From positions 62,001-126,000 of the forward strand of contig WTXD01000008.1 in assembly GCA_022496205.1 (NCBI GenBank): 64,000 bases of DNA, written 5' to 3'. Below, piece after piece: positions 1 through 11,009 of the stretch (positions within the stretch are counted from its first letter, which is position 1; every line of letters begins with the position of its first letter). The notes beneath the pieces are model-generated. The model searched no databases. It worked only from the letters and a program-made list of their open reading frames with translations, and was not told the origin of the DNA. The position numbers and the translations under genes were made by a program. Source of the stretch: Gloeopeniophorella convolvens (lineage: Eukaryota; Basidiomycota; Agaricomycetes; Russulales).

Positions 1-2
1 AG

Positions 3-785
3 GTTCTCCGTGGCGCGATCGACCTTGCTGTGACACAACCCCCGGCTAGTGATGCCGACACACCTCCCGTGACACCTTCGCACATCCTAGCTGCGCTCAA
101 GGCATATGCCCCAGCTTCCAGAGTTGCCCCAGCTGTCTCGTCTGCATCGACGGCCAAGACACCCTCCAACAGCGAGACGATCAACAAGGTCCGCAACCTT
201 GGCCTGCACGCGCGTCTGGCGCTGCTCGCACTCCTACTGGCTTGTCGGCGCACCGAAGCTTCCCTTCCGCTCCTCTCCGCTACCCTTGGGAAAGCGCCGC
301 GATCGCCCGTCAAGCGCTCCAATTCGTCTCCTGCCGCTCTCCCTGCCAAGGCAAACATCGAATTGTCGCAGCTCCACGCTTTCTATAGCGCAATTCTCAC
401 GCGCGGAGGTTCCGATGCGTTCGCCCCTGTGTCACGTAGCGAGTTTTGCGATCTCGCCGGAGTGTTGGAGACCGTCGGCCTGATCTCGCTCTCCTCGCCG
501 TCTGGTGCCGGTCGCAAGCTCGGCCGGGCGACGTCCTTCAATAGCCGCGGGGCGAAGGGTCTCGCTGGTGCGCAGCAGAACCGCCATGTTGTCCTGGTCG
601 AGGGAGTCAGATCCGACGAGGTCCTCCGTGGGCTCGGAGTGGGTGCCGAAACAAAAGACATCCGCGAAGAGGAAGTCGAGGCAATCTGGGCACGCGAGCT
701 GGCACGGGTCCTCAAGGAGGCCAACCTTCAGAACTCAGCCGCCGGCACCTCCGAGCTCGGTTTCGACGGGGCAATGGAAGACTAA
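3..785 (+). CDS. CDC6/Cdc18-like replication licensing factor, C-terminal part (5' truncated by window edge)
   Basis: The frame is open from the left edge to a TAA at 783-785, so only the last ~260 residues are present. The first visible residues (VLRGAIDLAV) match the end of the AAA+ lid of Orc1/Cdc6 ATPases. They are followed by a Ser/Thr/Pro-rich linker and a winged-helix-like block beginning VRNLGLHARLALLALLLA, as in the Cdc6 C-terminal domain. Known role of the family: loading the MCM helicase at replication origins in G1. Walker A and B motifs would lie upstream of the window. An Orc1 paralogue is possible but less likely given the length and the linker. No intron is seen in this part. 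The gene converges on the gamma-tubulin complex gene downstream. Confidence 0.7.
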   Translation, partial: VLRGAIDLAVTQPPASDADTPPVTPSHILAALKAYAPASRVAPAVSSASTAKTPSNSETINKVRNLGLHARLALLALLLACRRTEASLPLLSATLGKAPRSPVKRSNSSPAALPAKANIELSQLHAFYSAILTRGGSDAFAPVSRSEFCDLAGVLETVGLISLSSPSGAGRKLGRATSFNSRGAKGLAGAQQNRHVVLVEGVRSDEVLRGLGVGAETKDIREEEVEAIWARELARVLKEANLQNSAAGTSELGFDGAMED

Positions 786-1117
786 ACAAGCAATCGACGA
801 ACGAACAAATCGCAAGTATGGACGCGCTGTGTACCCCCCCTTCATACGGTTTCCTCTCTCCATGGCATCTGCTCTTATTGCTCAAATCATTATCGCTTCA
901 TATTGCATGTCCGGCCGCACGCATTTCGCCTGGGATTCAACGCACTCTATGCATGTACCGCACCCACATTCGCACTGTACAAAATTACCTTATCATATCG
1001 TTGCTTCATGCTCCAGTTACATATCTCGTACATATGTGCCATTGCACTGTTCATACACCCTATGTCATGTTGTAGTGTTCTCTAGATATGTCCTTGAATC
1101 AAATGGGTTTGTTACCA
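786..1117. other. Convergent intergenic region (3' flanks)
   Basis: About 330 bp lie between the stop of the CDC6-like gene and the stop of the minus-strand gamma-tubulin complex gene. It is AT-richer than the flanking exons, with short TATA/CATATG-type words, as expected for 3' UTR sequence. Open frames here have no coding character. Confidence 0.6.
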
Positions 1118-4100
1118 TCATACGGGATGGAAAAGGGCTGAAGTCTTCTGCTGATCAAACCCTGGGTCGAGCTTCACAAGGAGATGATGCAAACTGCTTG
1201 CGCCGCCTGTGGGCATGCGTTTGCCAGCGGTTCCTGCAGCCAGGTGTGTATACTCCAGTGGAAGATGGGAGGAGGCAGACATCTTCTCGACCTGCTCCCG
1301 GAGCGCCTTGATCTAGGAAGCAGTATCATGAGGCGAACGAGCTTGCTTCGTTGATTGGACTTACCAGCGTTCCCATCTTCTCTTCGAAAGAGGCGTGTAG
1401 TCCTTCAAGAAGAGGTATTGCAGCATACTCCTCGATCCGTCCGCGCCTTCTCTCACCCGCGAGAATGCACAACTCGAGCCCAACCTCCATGCATCCTCTC
1501 AGTGCGTCACCCGCCACTTTCTGGCTAGAACGCAATAGGCATGCACTCAGTACGTCATCCATCATGTCCGAGTGCGCATCAGCCAGCTCGAAAACGTCTG
1601 TGAACATGTCTGGCGTAAGACGCGCGAGGAAAGGATCGACATTCCCTCGCACGGCGACGTCGGGGACGTGCGAGGCGACAGCATAGATGAAAGATTGCAC
1701 GGAGAAGCGAAAGCGGAGCAGGAGTTTATTTGCTGCAGCGAGGGTTGGGAAGAGTGGCGACTCGCGGGTCATGCGAAACAGCGCGGCGAGCGCGTTTTGT
1801 ACTGCGTCGGGTAAGGCGCTATGATTCGGGCTGACTTTGGTACAGCACTTACCTCGTAGGAGGCGCAGTATGAAAGAGAAGGCGCGCTGATATTTGGAGA
1901 GGACATCAGGTGTTATGATCACGTCGAGCGGAGGCGGTGGTTTGTAGTCCATGAAGAGGAAATCCAGTGCCCTTTAGGAATGTCAGTCAAGTCCAACTGG
2001 AATCGATCCATCTGGACGCACTCTATGGCTAAATAGTAAAGGTGTGTGTGCTCAGCATCTGTCAGCTTAGCAGGGGAAGAGCACTCACAAGACGGGTTGA
2101 GCCATCGCTCGCGACCAGACCCTACGGGAAGATCGCGGATGGCGAAGCCGAGCCTGAATTCGGCCTCCACAAATATTCTACTCTGTCCCTCCTTCGTTTG
2201 GTCAGATAGGTCGAGAGAATCGTCGTCCGCATGTCGGAAGAGTGACCCAAGTGAATCTACGATTACCGTTCGCAGATAGTAACTCAAGTCTGAGCCTCCG
2301 GGTGGCCATGAATCCCTCTCCGCAAGACCGAGTCCTAGACCGACTGCCCATTGAGAGCTGGACCCTCCGGGCGTAGTGCGGCCTTTTCCATGCATGGACT
2401 TTGCCATCGCACGCACCGTGCTACCTTCAAAATTCCAGTCGTCTGAGTCCGAGAACAAGGCCGCTTGTAGGCGCATGGTGAAGGCAGGTAATGTAAGTAG
2501 GAGATAGGACCGCAGGAGGACGAGATGAGAATGGAGATGGAGATGTGAGTCTGGCGACAATAGCAGGGAAATGAGCGCGCCGGAAACGGCAGTGCAATGG
2601 GTGACAAGGGGGGACAAGACGACATTCGAGAGGTGGGTCAAGGTTGGGGTCAAGGAAGGAAGGTATTCGGGGAATGTTGCCAGAAACGACTGAAGCGCTG
2701 ACCGTGCTTCTGCGGAAGGGTCGGTATGTGATCCTGGTTCAAGGCTGAATACATCGAACTGCCTGAGGACGTCAGCATCTGGGTTGGAGCTGGTGTCGCT
2801 AGTTACAGAGTCTGCGGGTGAAGCCGGCCTCTCAGTATCCCCGGTAGACTTGGACAATTGCTGATCGAGACCCCCCTTCTCCCACACAGTCGCGACCTCG
2901 TCCGCCGTCCAAAACCAAGAGATTTCCCGGCGCGATAGGGACTCCCGTAGAAGGGGATGGTCTGGCTGTGCTGTACTGAGCAGCTTGAGGGATTTTCTTG
3001 CCCTGGTCAAGGTCTCGGCCACGTCCGACGATATAAAGCTGGGGAATTCTTCGGCATCATCATCAGAATCTGACTCATTATTCTCTCGATCGTCCTCATC
3101 TCTGGCTTCGAGCTCTGGTGGCTTGAATGTTGTGTTCGCGTGATTAGTGGTGAATTTTCGCTGGTATCCAACTGATCTGCTCAAGGTCTGAAAGTAGTCG
3201 TTGGATGCCATTGAGAAGATGTATGCGAGTGTTGCGCGGACGACATGGGGGGAACTTTTCACAAAGTGCGTGTTCAATGCAGTGTATATTGTAGATAGGA
3301 GCAGGTTGGGCTGCGAGGCGAAGGGAGGATAGTCCGATGGCTTCAGGTCGAGCGACTGGGTGAATGAAACAGGTCATTATGGCTGTATGCGAATGGGGAG
3401 TGGGCAAGATGAATGTCTCACCCTTGTGCATAGAGAAGCGATAGCCCCCAACACTTGTTCTACTCCTTCGTGGCCCAGAAACAAGGCAGATGGCTTGAAG
3501 GAGGGGTGCGCGGAAGTAGGTTCCGGAAACCTTGACAATTGCAGCCGAATATTCTCTACGCAGGTCGCCAACCCATGAGCGAAACTATGCACCGATCGAC
3601 TTTCCATTACCGGTCTGGGATGATGCAGTGTTAGGACCCTCGGGAAATCCAGGGTTATCTGACACACCTACGACGAAGACCGGCCGCATATATGTCAAGT
3701 CTGCGTAGAAGGGAGCCTATTGTCAAGAAGCGCTGCACGTAGCTGTGATATACCTTGAGAGTGTTACTACATATGATCCACAGAAGCGTCATACCTGTTC
3801 ATCAACGTTTCATCCTTTCCATCTACTACGATGACTGTCGTTTTGCCTTCGACAAAAGGTAGAGAGAATGTCTCCGAGAGCGCGTCCCATCGGTACAGTG
3901 ACGAAGAGTTCCCGACAAGAACATTCTGGATCGAAGCAAAGAGTTGTCTCATACTGACGTGCAAAACATGCAGCGACGGGTCTTCGAGTCGAGGATTAAC
4001 GCTGAATGAGGCATGTGAGCGAGCCCCGGTGTAGCGCGCCGGGACATACTAGTAACGAGCGGCAGCGAATGTGCCATCCGACTGTTCGGACAGGAACGGC

Positions 4101-4532
4101 CCTGGGGACACCACTTGGGAGTATGAGGGGCGTAGTGAGTCCCAAGATCTAATTTGACTCTTAAACCTGTGTTCTCAATCGGACCCGTGCGACATCGATA
4201 ACAAAACTCACCTGGACCCGGACCTCCGCTTTCGCCGCATGCTGCCAGAATGCATCGGGATCCTCCTTCGGAGAGTCTCCGACGATAATCTGCGCTTGCA
4301 TTTCTGCCAGGTTTACCAGCTCTGGAGGTAGCTGTTCGAGTCGAGACGTCCGTGCTTCCTGCTCGATGCGGAGGGTGTCCATGATGGGGTCCTGGGGTTT
4401 GTCTTGCAAGCGCGGAATGAAGAAACGCGGCCGCACAGGAAGGAGGTCATCTTTGAGGTCTTCGGATTCGCCGCCGAGAGGCGGGAGGTTGGGGCTCCCT
4501 AAGAGCGTTGGATGATCATTCCAAGCCTGCAT
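1118..4532 (-). CDS. Gamma-tubulin complex component (Spc97/Spc98 family, GCP5/GCP6-like)
   Basis: Subunit of the gamma-tubulin complex that nucleates microtubules at spindle pole bodies. Exon 1 starts at ATG 4532 (MQAWNDHPTLLG) and ends at 4212. Exon 2 (from 4159) encodes SWDSLRP and PFLSEQSDGTFAAARYY. Later exons carry SYVQRFLTIGSLLRRLDIY, then a long acidic-linker exon (to about 2030). The C-terminal domain has the family signature ALDFLFMDYKPPPPLDVIIT followed by LSKYQRAFSFILRLLR, then LRFRFSVQSFIYAVASH and a helical end. A GTAAGT donor after MGTL (1365) and an acceptor at 1313/1312 add a last exon (IKALREQVEKM...FHPV) ending at TGA 1118-1120. Stopping at 1326 would mean reading into that intron. 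At least eight introns. The large size and acidic insert favour GCP5/GCP6 over GCP2/GCP3; this assignment is inference. Confidence 0.82.
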
Positions 4533-4793
4533 GCCCGTCGCAGCCGAGTTACTAGTGGTCGCAGCCAGATCTCGATGGTCTAAGGCAAGATCGTGATGCG
4601 GGCGCCAAGGGAGGCGTCACAAACCACGTTTCTGTGACACCCGCGTCCCAGCGTCACGGTCCGTTGCACCTGCATCTCGAATTTATCCATCCGGCGGGAA
4701 GCAAAGCATGTAATTTATCCCTCCATAAATCTACCATCCGGGACATAAGAACCGGAAAAACCCAATGTATGATGAATCCAAATGCCAACAGAA

Positions 4794-6044
4794 TCAGCCC
4801 CAGCTCGGAACCTCTATTCCGAACCATTCAGGCAGACTGTCCCAGAACCTGTTCCTTGCAGTATGGACCGACATGGTCAGCTCTTGCCTGCAAGCATCGC
4901 ACGCACGGAACACGTTTCTCGCCTCCAGTGTGCCGAGATCCGCTTGCATGCTGAGAACTTCTTGCATGGCTAACAGTGGGTCGGCGGTGCGCCCAGTAAT
5001 CAGGCCGTTGACGTCTTGCAAAAGCTCGAATGTGATCAGCTGGAACGCGCCGGTGCATACTCGGCGCTGCGCGGGTTCCTGGTGGCGTCGGTTAAAGCAC
5101 GAGTCGGAGGGTCTTCGATTCTCGAGCTCGTTGACGATGAAAGTAGAGAAGAACCGGGAGGCCGCTTCTCGACCCTGGAGGAGAAGAACGAGGTCGCCCG
5201 TGGAGAGCCGGTAAGATTTCGTGTCGAACGGGTCGGTGTGGCCCGTCACGACCACACTCGGGAGAAGACGGCATAATTCGTAGAATGCGGCTGGTATGAG
5301 CTCTGGTGCATCGACTTCACGCGCCAAGTTCACGATCGTGCTGTGGGTACTGTAAGTCGGAGATGAGGGAAGGTAAAAAGGGTTGCTCACATGGGATGAG
5401 GCATCGAGATGCTTTGAGCTGCTTCACTACCTATCTTGGGTAACTGACGCTCCCGTCGATTCCAGAGAGCCAGGGTTGTCGGCCACGCTTTGCAGAGAAC
5501 AGCTAAGGTGTCATTGAACAGATTGTCCATGGCGTATCTCGAAGAAAGTCGTAACAGGGTCGAGGCAATGCGCACATTGCTCTCAAGAGAAAGCAGCGTC
5601 GAACTGGCAGCATAGTCAGTACGCGGCAAACGCGAAGGATTGCATTACTCACAGTCCATCATACATCGAATGCAGTAGCAGCGAGACATCATCAGGGGAG
5701 TCAGGCAGGTGGAGAACCGGCCGGCCTTCAAGCGTCATTGGGGGGCAAGAGGATGCATCCTTGATCAATCCAGCAAGGTATCCTGAATGCCGCGAGAGGA
5801 ATCCACGGTGAACGAGGAAATACGACTTCCCAGCTAGAATGGCTATGTTCCCGTCTTCAAAGAACAGGCTTGGACGGCGCCGCATCTCCGAACCCGTTGC
5901 TGGCGCGGAGGGCTGCGTTTCGAATCGTGAAAACCGCGGTTCCGGAGACATGCCCTTCGTTGTTGGGGATCCTCCATGGTGGCCGTTCGAGCTGAGCGGG
6001 CTGGCTAATCCTCCGGAGGTAGCTGGCTGCTCTGGCGACTGCAT
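4794..6044 (-). CDS. BTB/POZ domain protein
   Basis: Three exons. Exon 1 (6044 to about 5654) starts MQSPEQPATSGG and holds a Ser/Pro-rich leader, then the BTB core: FFEDGNIAILAGKSYFLVHR, GFLSRHSGYLAGLI and LHLPDSPDDVSLLLHSMYDG. Exon 2 (to about 5395) gives SLESNVRIASTLLRLSSRY, the post-BTB helix region. Exon 3 gives VNLAREVDAPELIPAAFYEL and a C-terminal module ending at TGA 4794-4796. This layout is that of the large BTB family expanded in mushroom-forming fungi. BTB domains dimerise and often recruit Cullin-3, but no substrate or partner can be inferred here. It lies 261 bp downstream of the 5' end of the gamma-tubulin gene, on the same strand, and is divergent from the caprin-like gene. 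Confidence 0.85.
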
Positions 6045-6425
6045 CGAGGCTAGAAGTTGTCAAGCAGGTAGGGTCCTGCCCGCATGGATGGGAACTGGCG
6101 AGAGGTGCTTGAAGCCCTTCAGATACGGACCGGTCAGCCTCTACGGTGCACCGCCAAGTCGAGACCCCAATAGCGTATGTCATCAGGCTGGTACAGAATA
6201 GAGATATTTGCGTCCCCGCGCTGGTAGATGTCGTGGGGAGTGGTGTTCCTGGCAAAACAGGGCGGCTGAGAGTTCTGTCGAGTGTCGAGTTCTCAGAAAG
6301 GCCGTGAGAATACGAAATTTAGGTTTTTTGCGCCTCACTCGGCTTGTGACGTCTCCTCTCGCGTATATCCTGCAGCCCCGCAAAACATCCCCCATACTCT
6401 TTCTTACAACACCTCGTAAAACACC
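6045..6425. promoter_or_regulatory. Divergent intergenic region between BTB gene and caprin-like gene
   Basis: 381 bp separate the start codons of two diverging genes, so both promoters must lie here or overlap the genes. A C-rich, CT-rich run directly before ATG 6426 (CATCCCCCATACTCTTTCTTACAA at 6387-6410) resembles the pyrimidine-rich 5' leaders common in fungi. I see no unambiguous TATA box. Confidence 0.4.
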
Positions 6426-8435
6426 ATGACCGATACTACTACTCAGCGCTACGTTCCTGGTGCACCGCCGCCACCGCCTGCCTCAAAATCCGGCAAGAAA
6501 AAACGCAAGACTGCCAAGGGGGGCAAACCGGAGGACTCGCCCGCCTTCGACTCTCCCGCACTCTCCTCTGTTGCCATTCCCGATGCTTCCTCGGCTGCCC
6601 TGGTCGACAAGGCACCGGAGCCGTCGGATATCAAAGAAGGCGCCGTCGCAGATGCCTTACTGGTGGATACCGATGCTCGCGCTGGCGCACCCTCCAGCCA
6701 GCCCGCTCCGGAGGAGCCGAAGCACAGTCCCATTGTAGACATCATTCAAAAGCGGTTCAAGGCTACTACCAAAAAAATTGTAAGCCATTATGGCCCTCAC
6801 ACACTTGGCTTAGGACACCACAGGCGCTGACGCGTCATCGCTCTTCAGAGCCGCATACAGGCCTACGCCACACTCGAAGACGAAAAACTGAATGAGGACC
6901 AGAGAAGAACGCTGAAGGGCTTGCCCGCTCTTGAAGCTGTTGCAAAGGAGCTGGAAGAGGTCAAAAAGGCTGTAGAGGTCGGTAGACATCCCTACGCCAC
7001 AGGGTTCCTTGTGATGACGTCCGTCTCTAGACCGTTGAGGCTGAACGGGCTGTTGCCGATGCTCGAGAGGCTGCTGAACGAGAGAGAGCCGAGGCAGAGC
7101 ACCTCGCCGTGGCCATCGTCGAGGCAGAGGTTCGTCCGTTCGGTGACTGACGCGTCATCCTGCCTGAACTTTGTGACAGAGCTTGACGTTCACAAAAATA
7201 TCCCGTCTCCTCCACTTTCTCCGGTTGCATTCTTCCCTGTCTGCACGGCATCCTAGTACATCATCGCTCGACCTGCAAGAGTCTGAGGTTCCCGTCATCT
7301 TTGCCATCGTCGAAGAGCTCCTCGGCGAAGAGAGCGAGATCAGGCAGGAGCTCATTCGTGGCCTTCTCGCTGGTGAAGGCGAATTTCAGGGTGTTTCGCG
7401 TGAGTTGCATCTCTTGTCGGATGCGTATATTTGACACTTATACCTACTTGCCGTCAGATTCGCGATTCCTTGATCTGGCACATGCGTTTGCTAACCCCCC
7501 TGATGAACCCGCCTCTACTGAACCCGAGGAATCTGCGCCTGCGGACGTGGAAGAAGAAGCCAGCGCCTCGGTTGCAGGCCTTGGCGCAAATGCATCGACG
7601 TCCGGAGGCTTCCGCTTTGTGCAGGAGAGCGAACTCGACAATCCAGCCCTCGAAGATAGCCAGGAATGGGTCGACGTCAATCAGACCACGGAGGTCGAGG
7701 TCACCACTACGACCATCGAGACACCTGGGGGTGATGAGATGGTCGAGCAGACCATCACGGTCATTGAGCGTACTGAAGTAAGTTCCTTGGCTTGGGTCCC
7801 AGATTCGTCGCTGAACTTGTGCCATCGCAGGCCCCATTATCTGCTTCTGGAAACTTTGACTGGGCAGAGGATGAGGGAGGTCTTCCGCCCATCGCTGGGC
7901 TTCACGCAAAGTTCGGCACCTCGGAAACACCTTCTCCGGCCACACCTGCGCAGAATATCCCGGAAACGACCTCGGCAGAGGCGACGCCAGCATCTGCCAA
8001 CGGCAACTTGGTCGACGATGATGGGTTCACACGCGCGCGAGGTGGCCGTGGTCGCGCGCGCGGGGAGCGCGGGGAGCGTGGATTCAGCAGAGGGGGTCGC
8101 GGCGGAGAGCGCGGGGGCTTCCGTGGCGATCGTGGTGGATCCCGTGGCGGTTTCAGAGGAGAGCGTGGTGGCCCCCGTGGCGAGCGAGGCGGTAAGTGAC
8201 GCTTCGAGAGTGGCGTCAGCGCGGGAGGTTGACATCCGTTCGTCTCAGCATACCGCGGGCGCGGCAACGGCGAGTGGAGAGGCGATGGCGAACGGGGTCG
8301 CGGCGGACGCGGCAGGCGCGGAGGCCGTGGAGGCAAGTACCAGTCTGCGTGGTCCAGGCTCAGAATAGCACTGACCTAGTTCCACCCACAGGGTTTTCCG
8401 ATAACCGTGAGGAGGCCCCTGCTGCCCAGTCGTAG
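6426..8435 (+). CDS. Caprin-like RGG-rich RNA-binding protein
   Basis: Multi-exon gene starting MTDTTTQRYVPGAPPPPPAS, with a Lys-rich stretch and an acidic/Pro linker. The helical core is IVDIIQKRFKATTKKISRIQ, then DEKLNEDQRRTLKGLPALEA, a coiled coil (TVEAERAVADAREAAERER) and EVPVIFAIVEELLGEESEIR. This order and the LNxDQ motif recall the homologous region 1 of animal caprins. The C-terminus is an RGG-rich tail (FSRGGRGGERGGFRGDRGG) continued across an intron by YRGRGNGEWRGDGERGRGG. Caprins are cytoplasmic translation and stress-granule proteins; a similar role here is inference. The final intron seems to use a GC donor (GCAAGT at 8334) with acceptor CAG before 8391, giving GFSDNREEAPAAQS and TAG 8433-8435. 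A GT donor 4 bases on would instead end the protein early. Confidence 0.65.
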
Positions 8436-9142
8436 GCCTCCCTTGGTCGGTGCGCGTCTGTGTCGCAGACTCAAAAGTAGCTGATTGTTGCGGACTTGTG
8501 GGCCCACCCGCACCTCTTGTTTAAGTGGCCCTTTTGCTCGCATCTTGATCTGTCTAAGGACTGTCTGTGCTGTTTTTGGTCACCTTGCTCCTGTTTATCA
8601 ATAAAGTTGCACTACTCATTCAGAGGTCTCGGCGGGGTGGTGCGGGGCGCCGCAGAGGCTGTAGGTGTTGGCGCGCCGGGGTTCGCGGAGTGCAGCTACG
8701 TCATGCGAGCGCGTGGTCGAGGGAGGGATCCGTGCCCACCCACGCTCGCTTTCACGTGGGTTTAAATGTTGCAGGCAGCGGCGTGGTTATGTTGGTCTTT
8801 CGTGTGCAGGCCGGCGCATTAAAAGCAAGCAAAGACCCGCCCGCGCTGAATGCGGTGTGTGTGGCCGTTTGAGGGAGATCAGTTTCAAGATTTGAGAGTG
8901 GACCTGGATGGAGATCTGGATCGGCAGCCACTCGAGCCCGCGCGGTGAAAAAGGCGGAACATCGCCTTGTCCTGTCCGCCAACACATCCTACCTCGGCTA
9001 CACTCGCCGGTCCACGCTTGCCCCTCTAAGCACGCCGCAGCACCCGCAATCGTCTCTCTTTGCCCCACAGACAGCCTACGCTTGACTCGCTCCACCAGTC
9101 CATGTTCTGTTTCCCCGAGCACGCACACTCAACTCGACTCTC
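8436..9142. other. Intergenic region: 3' UTR of caprin-like gene and promoter of carrier gene
   Basis: About 700 bp without a gene. A canonical polyadenylation-like hexamer AATAAA is present near 8600, about 165 bp after the caprin-like stop codon, and probably marks the end of that transcript. The second half is C-rich and pyrimidine-rich up to the carrier ATG at 9143, consistent with a promoter and leader. Confidence 0.5.
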
Positions 9143-10510
9143 ATGACCTCCGAACAGTCCCCCGCCCAGCGCCCCGCCGCTAATGCTGCCCCCGCGCCAC
9201 CACCCGCGCCTCCCCCCGCGAAGCAGGCAGAGTCGTGGGTGAGCCCACAGGTGTCGTCGTACTTCATCGCTGGCGGGTTCGCGGGCGCGGCGTCGCGGAC
9301 CGTGGTCAGCCCGCTGGAGCGGCTCAAAATCATACAGTGCGTCGCCATCGATGGTGCTATCGTGCGTCCCCCGGGGGCCTTATCGGCGCGCGCGCAGACA
9401 GGTGCAGCCCCGGAACACGGGCAAGCAGTACACGGGCGTGTGGCGGAGCCTCGTGCGCATGTGGCGGGAGGAGGGCTTCAAGGGCTTCATGCGCGGGAAC
9501 GGGATCAACTGCGTCCGCATCATCCCGTACAGCGCCGTGCAGTTCACGACGTACGAGCAGCTCAAAAAGGTGCGTCGCGTGCGTGCTCCCGGGAGATGAT
9601 ATGCTATAACACGCCGCGCTGCGCAGTGGTTCACCGCGGGCGGGACGCGGCAGCTCGATACCCCCACTCGTCTCGCCAGCGGCGCGCTGGCGGGCATCAC
9701 CTCTGTCTGTGCGTCGTGCCCCTCCGTGCGTGTATTGCGCGACACGGCTGTTGATTATGCTGCGTTGCAGGCACAACATACCCGCTAGACCTTGTCCGCT
9801 CGCGGCTGTCCATCGCAACGGCGTCCATAATGACCGCAGGCGGCGCATCGGCGCCCGCGCCCGCAGCGACGGTAGCGTCATCGCCATCACAATTGAAACT
9901 GGCCGCCTCTGGGCTTCATACTTCGGCGCGCCTCGCCCCGTCCGAGCTCACCATGTGGGGCATGACGCTCAAGGTCATGCGTGAAGAGGGCGGCGTGCGG
10001 GCGCTCTATCGCGGACTTGTGCCGACCGCGATGGGCGTGGCGCCCTACGTCGGTATCAACTTTGCTGCATACGAGGCCCTGCGCGGGGCGATTACGCCCC
10101 CCGGCAAGAGCAGCGTGGCGAGGAAGCTGACCTGCGGCGCGCTGGCGGGTACGTGATGAGGTGTTCCGGCGTGCTTCCCGGCTGACGGCGCACGTGAAGG
10201 GTCGATATCGCAGACGCTGACCTACCCGTTCGACGTGCTGCGGCGCAAGATGCAAGTGGTCGGGATGGGGTCCGGGGTGCTGGGGTACCAGTACAGCGGG
10301 GCGCTGGACGCGGCGCGGGTGATTATCAAGACGGAGGGCATCCGGGGGATGTACCGGGGCCTGTGGCCGAATCTGCGTGCGTTCTCACTGTTGTGCGAGT
10401 GTTGGAGCGGGTTGCTGACGGGATTGGTTGCAGTCAAGGTGGCGCCGAGCATCGCGACGTCGTTTTTCACATACGAGCTGGTGAAGGAGTTCTTGCTCGG
10501 TACACCATAG
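9143..10510 (+). CDS. Mitochondrial carrier family (SLC25) transporter, similar to yeast YPR011C
   Basis: Inner mitochondrial membrane carrier. After a Pro/Ala-rich leader (MTSEQSPAQRPA) come three carrier repeats with the P-x-[DE]-x-x-[RK] signature: VVSPLERLKIIQ in repeat 1, YPLDLVRSRL in repeat 2 and YPFDVLRRKM in repeat 3. Each is followed by the usual G-rich second helix (for example FKGFMRGNGINCVRIIPYSA, GVRALYRGLVPTAMGVAPY and IRGMYRGLWPNL). At least five short introns interrupt it, with splice points near 9338/9391, 9570/9627, 9700/9770, 10150/10212 and 10371/10433. RGNGxNCxRIxPYSAVQF and AGTISQTLTYPFDVLRRKMQ are very like yeast YPR011C and the CoA/adenine-nucleotide branch, so an adenine-nucleotide-type substrate (for example APS/PAPS or CoA) is a reasonable guess but not shown. 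Ends TAG 10508-10510. Confidence 0.88.
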
Positions 10511-11009
10511 CCCGGACAGGGGCGCGCTCATGAGATTCGACGGACAAGGGTACTTCTAGATTTATATTAGAGAGAGCATGTGGTCGGCCCCGAATATTGT
10601 ACATATTTCTTTTTTTTAAATTGTGGGACGGGCCGGCGGATCGGACAAGTTGGGCACGTAAATGGGACGGTCTCCAGACACGGAGACAACAACACCCCCT
10701 TGTTCCTCGCCGTCGCCCCGTCGACAACGCCCGCCCCTGCGTCGCCGCCGCCTGCACCGCCGCCCTTGATGATCCTTGCGTGCATCGATCGTCGCACCCG
10801 GTAGCTGAAGAAGAGGTCGAGGGGTGATCCAGGGCGATCCAACGTTGCAATTGTATCAGGAACAAGCGTCTCGGAGAGACACGTCGCTGCCTCGCTACAT
10901 CCACATTGCCACTGTGTCCTGCGGCTCTGCTTCCGTTTACGTCCCCTTCTTTAGCGCAAAGAGCCTCGCTGCTGCGACCCCCTATCGCCATTTTTTCTCC
11001 AGCTGCAAC
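10511..11009. other. Intergenic region between carrier and RhoGAP genes
   Basis: About 500 bp. It contains an AT-rich 3' flank just after the carrier (10550-10625, with ATTTATATTAGAG and a T-run/AAA stretch) and a C-rich region before the RhoGAP start. The frame of the RhoGAP gene is open upstream to 10824, but 11010 is the first convincing ATG, with AAC before it. Confidence 0.45.

Noticed and set aside
505..1311. 268-codon plus-strand frame
   Set aside because: Starts inside the CDC6-like exon in another frame and runs through its 3' UTR and the last exon of the gamma-tubulin gene on the other strand.
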